This document shows positions 62,627-64,000 of a stretch of DNA of 64,000 nt, in pieces. The translations under genes were made by a program, and so were the position numbers. This stretch comes from Phascolarctos cinereus (taxonomy: Eukaryota > Chordata > Mammalia > Diprotodontia > Phascolarctidae): positions 19,150,501-19,214,500 of the forward strand of contig NW_018343984.1 of NCBI RefSeq assembly GCF_002099425.1. The letters are read 5' to 3'. The notes below the pieces were generated by a model that did not search any database, was not told the origin of the DNA, and worked only from the letters and a program-made list of their open reading frames with translations. Each line of letters begins with the position of its first letter. The stretch's first letter is position 1.

Positions 62627-63122
62627 CAGTGTTATGGTAGAAAGAGTCTAGGATTTGGAGTTAAGTGACCTGTGTTTTAATCCCATCCCAGCTTTTCTAC
62701 TATCTTTGGGTCCTTGGGCAAATAATTTTACTCTAAATTTTGGTTCCCACATCTCTAGAATGTAGGCATTAGACTAGACAATATTTTTTCTAAATTTTTT
62801 TTTAATTTAGTCATTGATATTTTTTTGTTTTCACATCACCATCTTTTCTGAGTCCCTTCCCCTACCCAGGAAGCCAGCCTACTAATAAGAAGGGAATTAA
62901 TCAATCGATACATCGACTAATTCTGACAGCATATATGATGTTCTACCTACCTAGGAAGAAGGGAGTGGGGTGCACCTTATCTCTTTTTGTGGACACACAT
63001 AGTCATTACAATTACACACATAATCAGGTTTGCTCTTCTCATTGGCATTCTTTCTACTTACATTTTTTGTGAGCAAAGGTGATCTTCAAAGCCACTTTCA
63101 GCTCTAAATCCTACAAACCTAA
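62627..63122 (+). mobile_element. MIR3-type CORE-SINE, split by an L1 fragment
   Basis: 62627-62788 holds the head and core: 'gtagaaagagtctaggattt', 'gtccttgggcaaataatttt', 'atgtaggcattagactagac'. The 3' end reappears at 63078: 'gatcttcaaagccactttca', 'gctctaaatcc'. Confidence 0.7.
62790..63075 (-). mobile_element. Old L1 LINE 3' UTR fragment, minus strand, inside a MIR
   Basis: 'tttttgttttcacatcacca', 'ttttctgagtcccttcccct', 'atacatcgactaattctgac', 'gggtgcaccttatctctttt', 'gtcattacaattacacacat' follow an older marsupial L1 3' UTR. The T-rich start marks the tail. Confidence 0.68.
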
Positions 63123-63278
63123 GGAACATAGGGTCATCGATTTTGAGTAGGAAGGGCTCTTGGAAGTCATGTATTCTAACCTGCTTATTTGACAAAGAAG
63201 GAAACTGAGGCCCCAGAAAGCTTATGTAAGTTGCTCAAAGTCACACCCTTAGGGAGTAAGCAGCAGAACTGAGAGAAT
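63118..63278 (-). mobile_element. MIR3-type CORE-SINE, minus strand
   Basis: 'atagggtcatcgattttgag', 'ctcttggaagtcatgtattc', 'aggaaactgaggccccagaa', 'gggagtaagcagcagaactg'. Confidence 0.75.
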
Positions 63279-63965
63279 GGAAAGCATTTCGTGATTTTTG
63301 GTTGTATCTAAGCATGGCATTGGAGTGAAACTTGAAACACACAAAATCAATTTCCCCAGTGTTGTCAGAAAAAGAAATTTAAGGCTAACTTGTTCTCTGT
63401 GGTTCTGGGGAAGAATTCCATTGAGATGGAGACATGTGCCCCCATTTGTTGTACAACAAATGCCTCCCCTGGCAACATGACAAGGCATTGGCAGAACAAA
63501 GGTGATTTTCCATCTTAGCCAAGGAAGGGAAAAATAATCATTATAAAATAAAGACTACATTTCCTTGGAAGCTAATCACTTCTATTTTATTATTATTTTT
63601 AATATGGTAAAAAATATTTGACTGGAATATCAAATGTAAAATAAAATTACTTGAGGAATTAAAAAAAACCAAACCCATAAGCCAACATTGCAGTTATCAA
63701 AATCATGTGGAATAAGTTTTACAGATTCATGGATTATGTTACTGTAACCTTTCATTGTGCCACAACACACACACACACACACACGCACACATGCATGCAC
63801 CATGGAAGTAGAAGCACACTGAAAGAATTGAATTTTAGGTAAAATCAACTCTCGAAAGCCTCTTTCCACCTCTTCCATCTGTTTTCCCGAGCTCCACCCA
63901 GACCCCATTCAACTATACCAGTTTAAGTTCTGATATTAGAGGACATTGATTCAAATTCTACTCTT
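63279..63965. other. Unassigned DNA with a perfect palindrome
   Basis: Contains the 20-bp perfect palindrome catttgttgtacaacaaatg at 63443-63462. No gene. The overlapping frames on both strands (63249-63488) lack domains. Confidence 0.4.
63764..63800. repeat. (CA)n microsatellite
   Basis: A CA run with GC-containing interruptions toward its right end. Confidence 0.92.
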
Positions 63966-64000
63966 GGGGCAGAATCTTAGGGGGCACAGTGGATAGAGCA
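63966..64000 (+). mobile_element. CORE-SINE head, cut by the window end
   Basis: 'ggggcagaatcttagg' followed by 'ggcacagtggatagagca', the SINE head with a few extra bases. It continues beyond the window. Confidence 0.85.

Noticed and set aside
1-64000. Endogenous retrovirus, LTR element or Polinton
   Set aside because: I found no LTR pair, primer-binding site or recognisable gag/pol/env-type segment. All reverse-transcriptase remnants fit L1, L2 or CR1 LINEs.
1-64000. CRISPR array or bacterial operon
   Set aside because: The regular repeats are dinucleotide microsatellites and SINEs. The content is vertebrate.

Overview
The window looks like gene-poor DNA from a marsupial genome. I found no protein-coding gene, tRNA, rRNA or CRISPR array that I can defend. 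The lineage call rests on the interspersed repeats. There are many tRNA-headed CORE-SINEs whose head reads like ggcagctaggtggcacagtg. Some have a short A-rich tail after an 'aattgcctca' block (WSINE1/SINE1 style). Others carry the Bov-B/RTE-like 3' end typical of MAR1. L1 copies with marsupial-type 3' ends and many old MIR/THER, L2 and CR1/L3 remnants fit the same picture. I cannot tell American from Australian marsupials.

Layout. 0-5 kb: a hAT fragment, then a 3-kb 5'-truncated L1 on the minus strand with recognisable endonuclease and reverse-transcriptase remnants. 5-14 kb: L2, MIR, CR1 and SINE copies, a 181-bp hAT MITE and quiet DNA. 14.9-16.3 kb: a second minus-strand L1. 16.3-21.4 kb: a dense SINE cluster with the cleanest target-site duplication (16 bp) and an exact 121-bp tandem duplication inside a MAR1. 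22-31 kb: repeat-poor blocks with homeodomain-type motifs, alternating with old repeats and a plus-strand L1. 31-40 kb: CR1/L3 RT remnants, MAR1 copies, L2 ORF2 remnants, a hAT MITE inside an L2, and two old L1 copies. 40-49 kb: further repeat-poor conserved-looking blocks, a 2-kb degraded L2 and two pairs of diverged local duplications. 49-64 kb: a plus-strand L1 with a SINE at its tail, microsatellites, MIR/L2 copies, and a second group of conserved-looking blocks at 60.3-62.2 kb.

No genes act together here. The structure is of two kinds: layers of nested retrotransposons that can be put in relative order, and islands of unique sequence (about 22.0-22.7, 27.6-28.3, 40.6-41.4, 45.2-45.5, 48.6-49.0 and 60.3-62.2 kb) that are the best candidates for long-range regulatory DNA. 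Family names come from recalled consensus sequences, not from a search. Boundaries of old copies are good to roughly 10-30 bases. I saw no endogenous retrovirus or LTR element that I could name.
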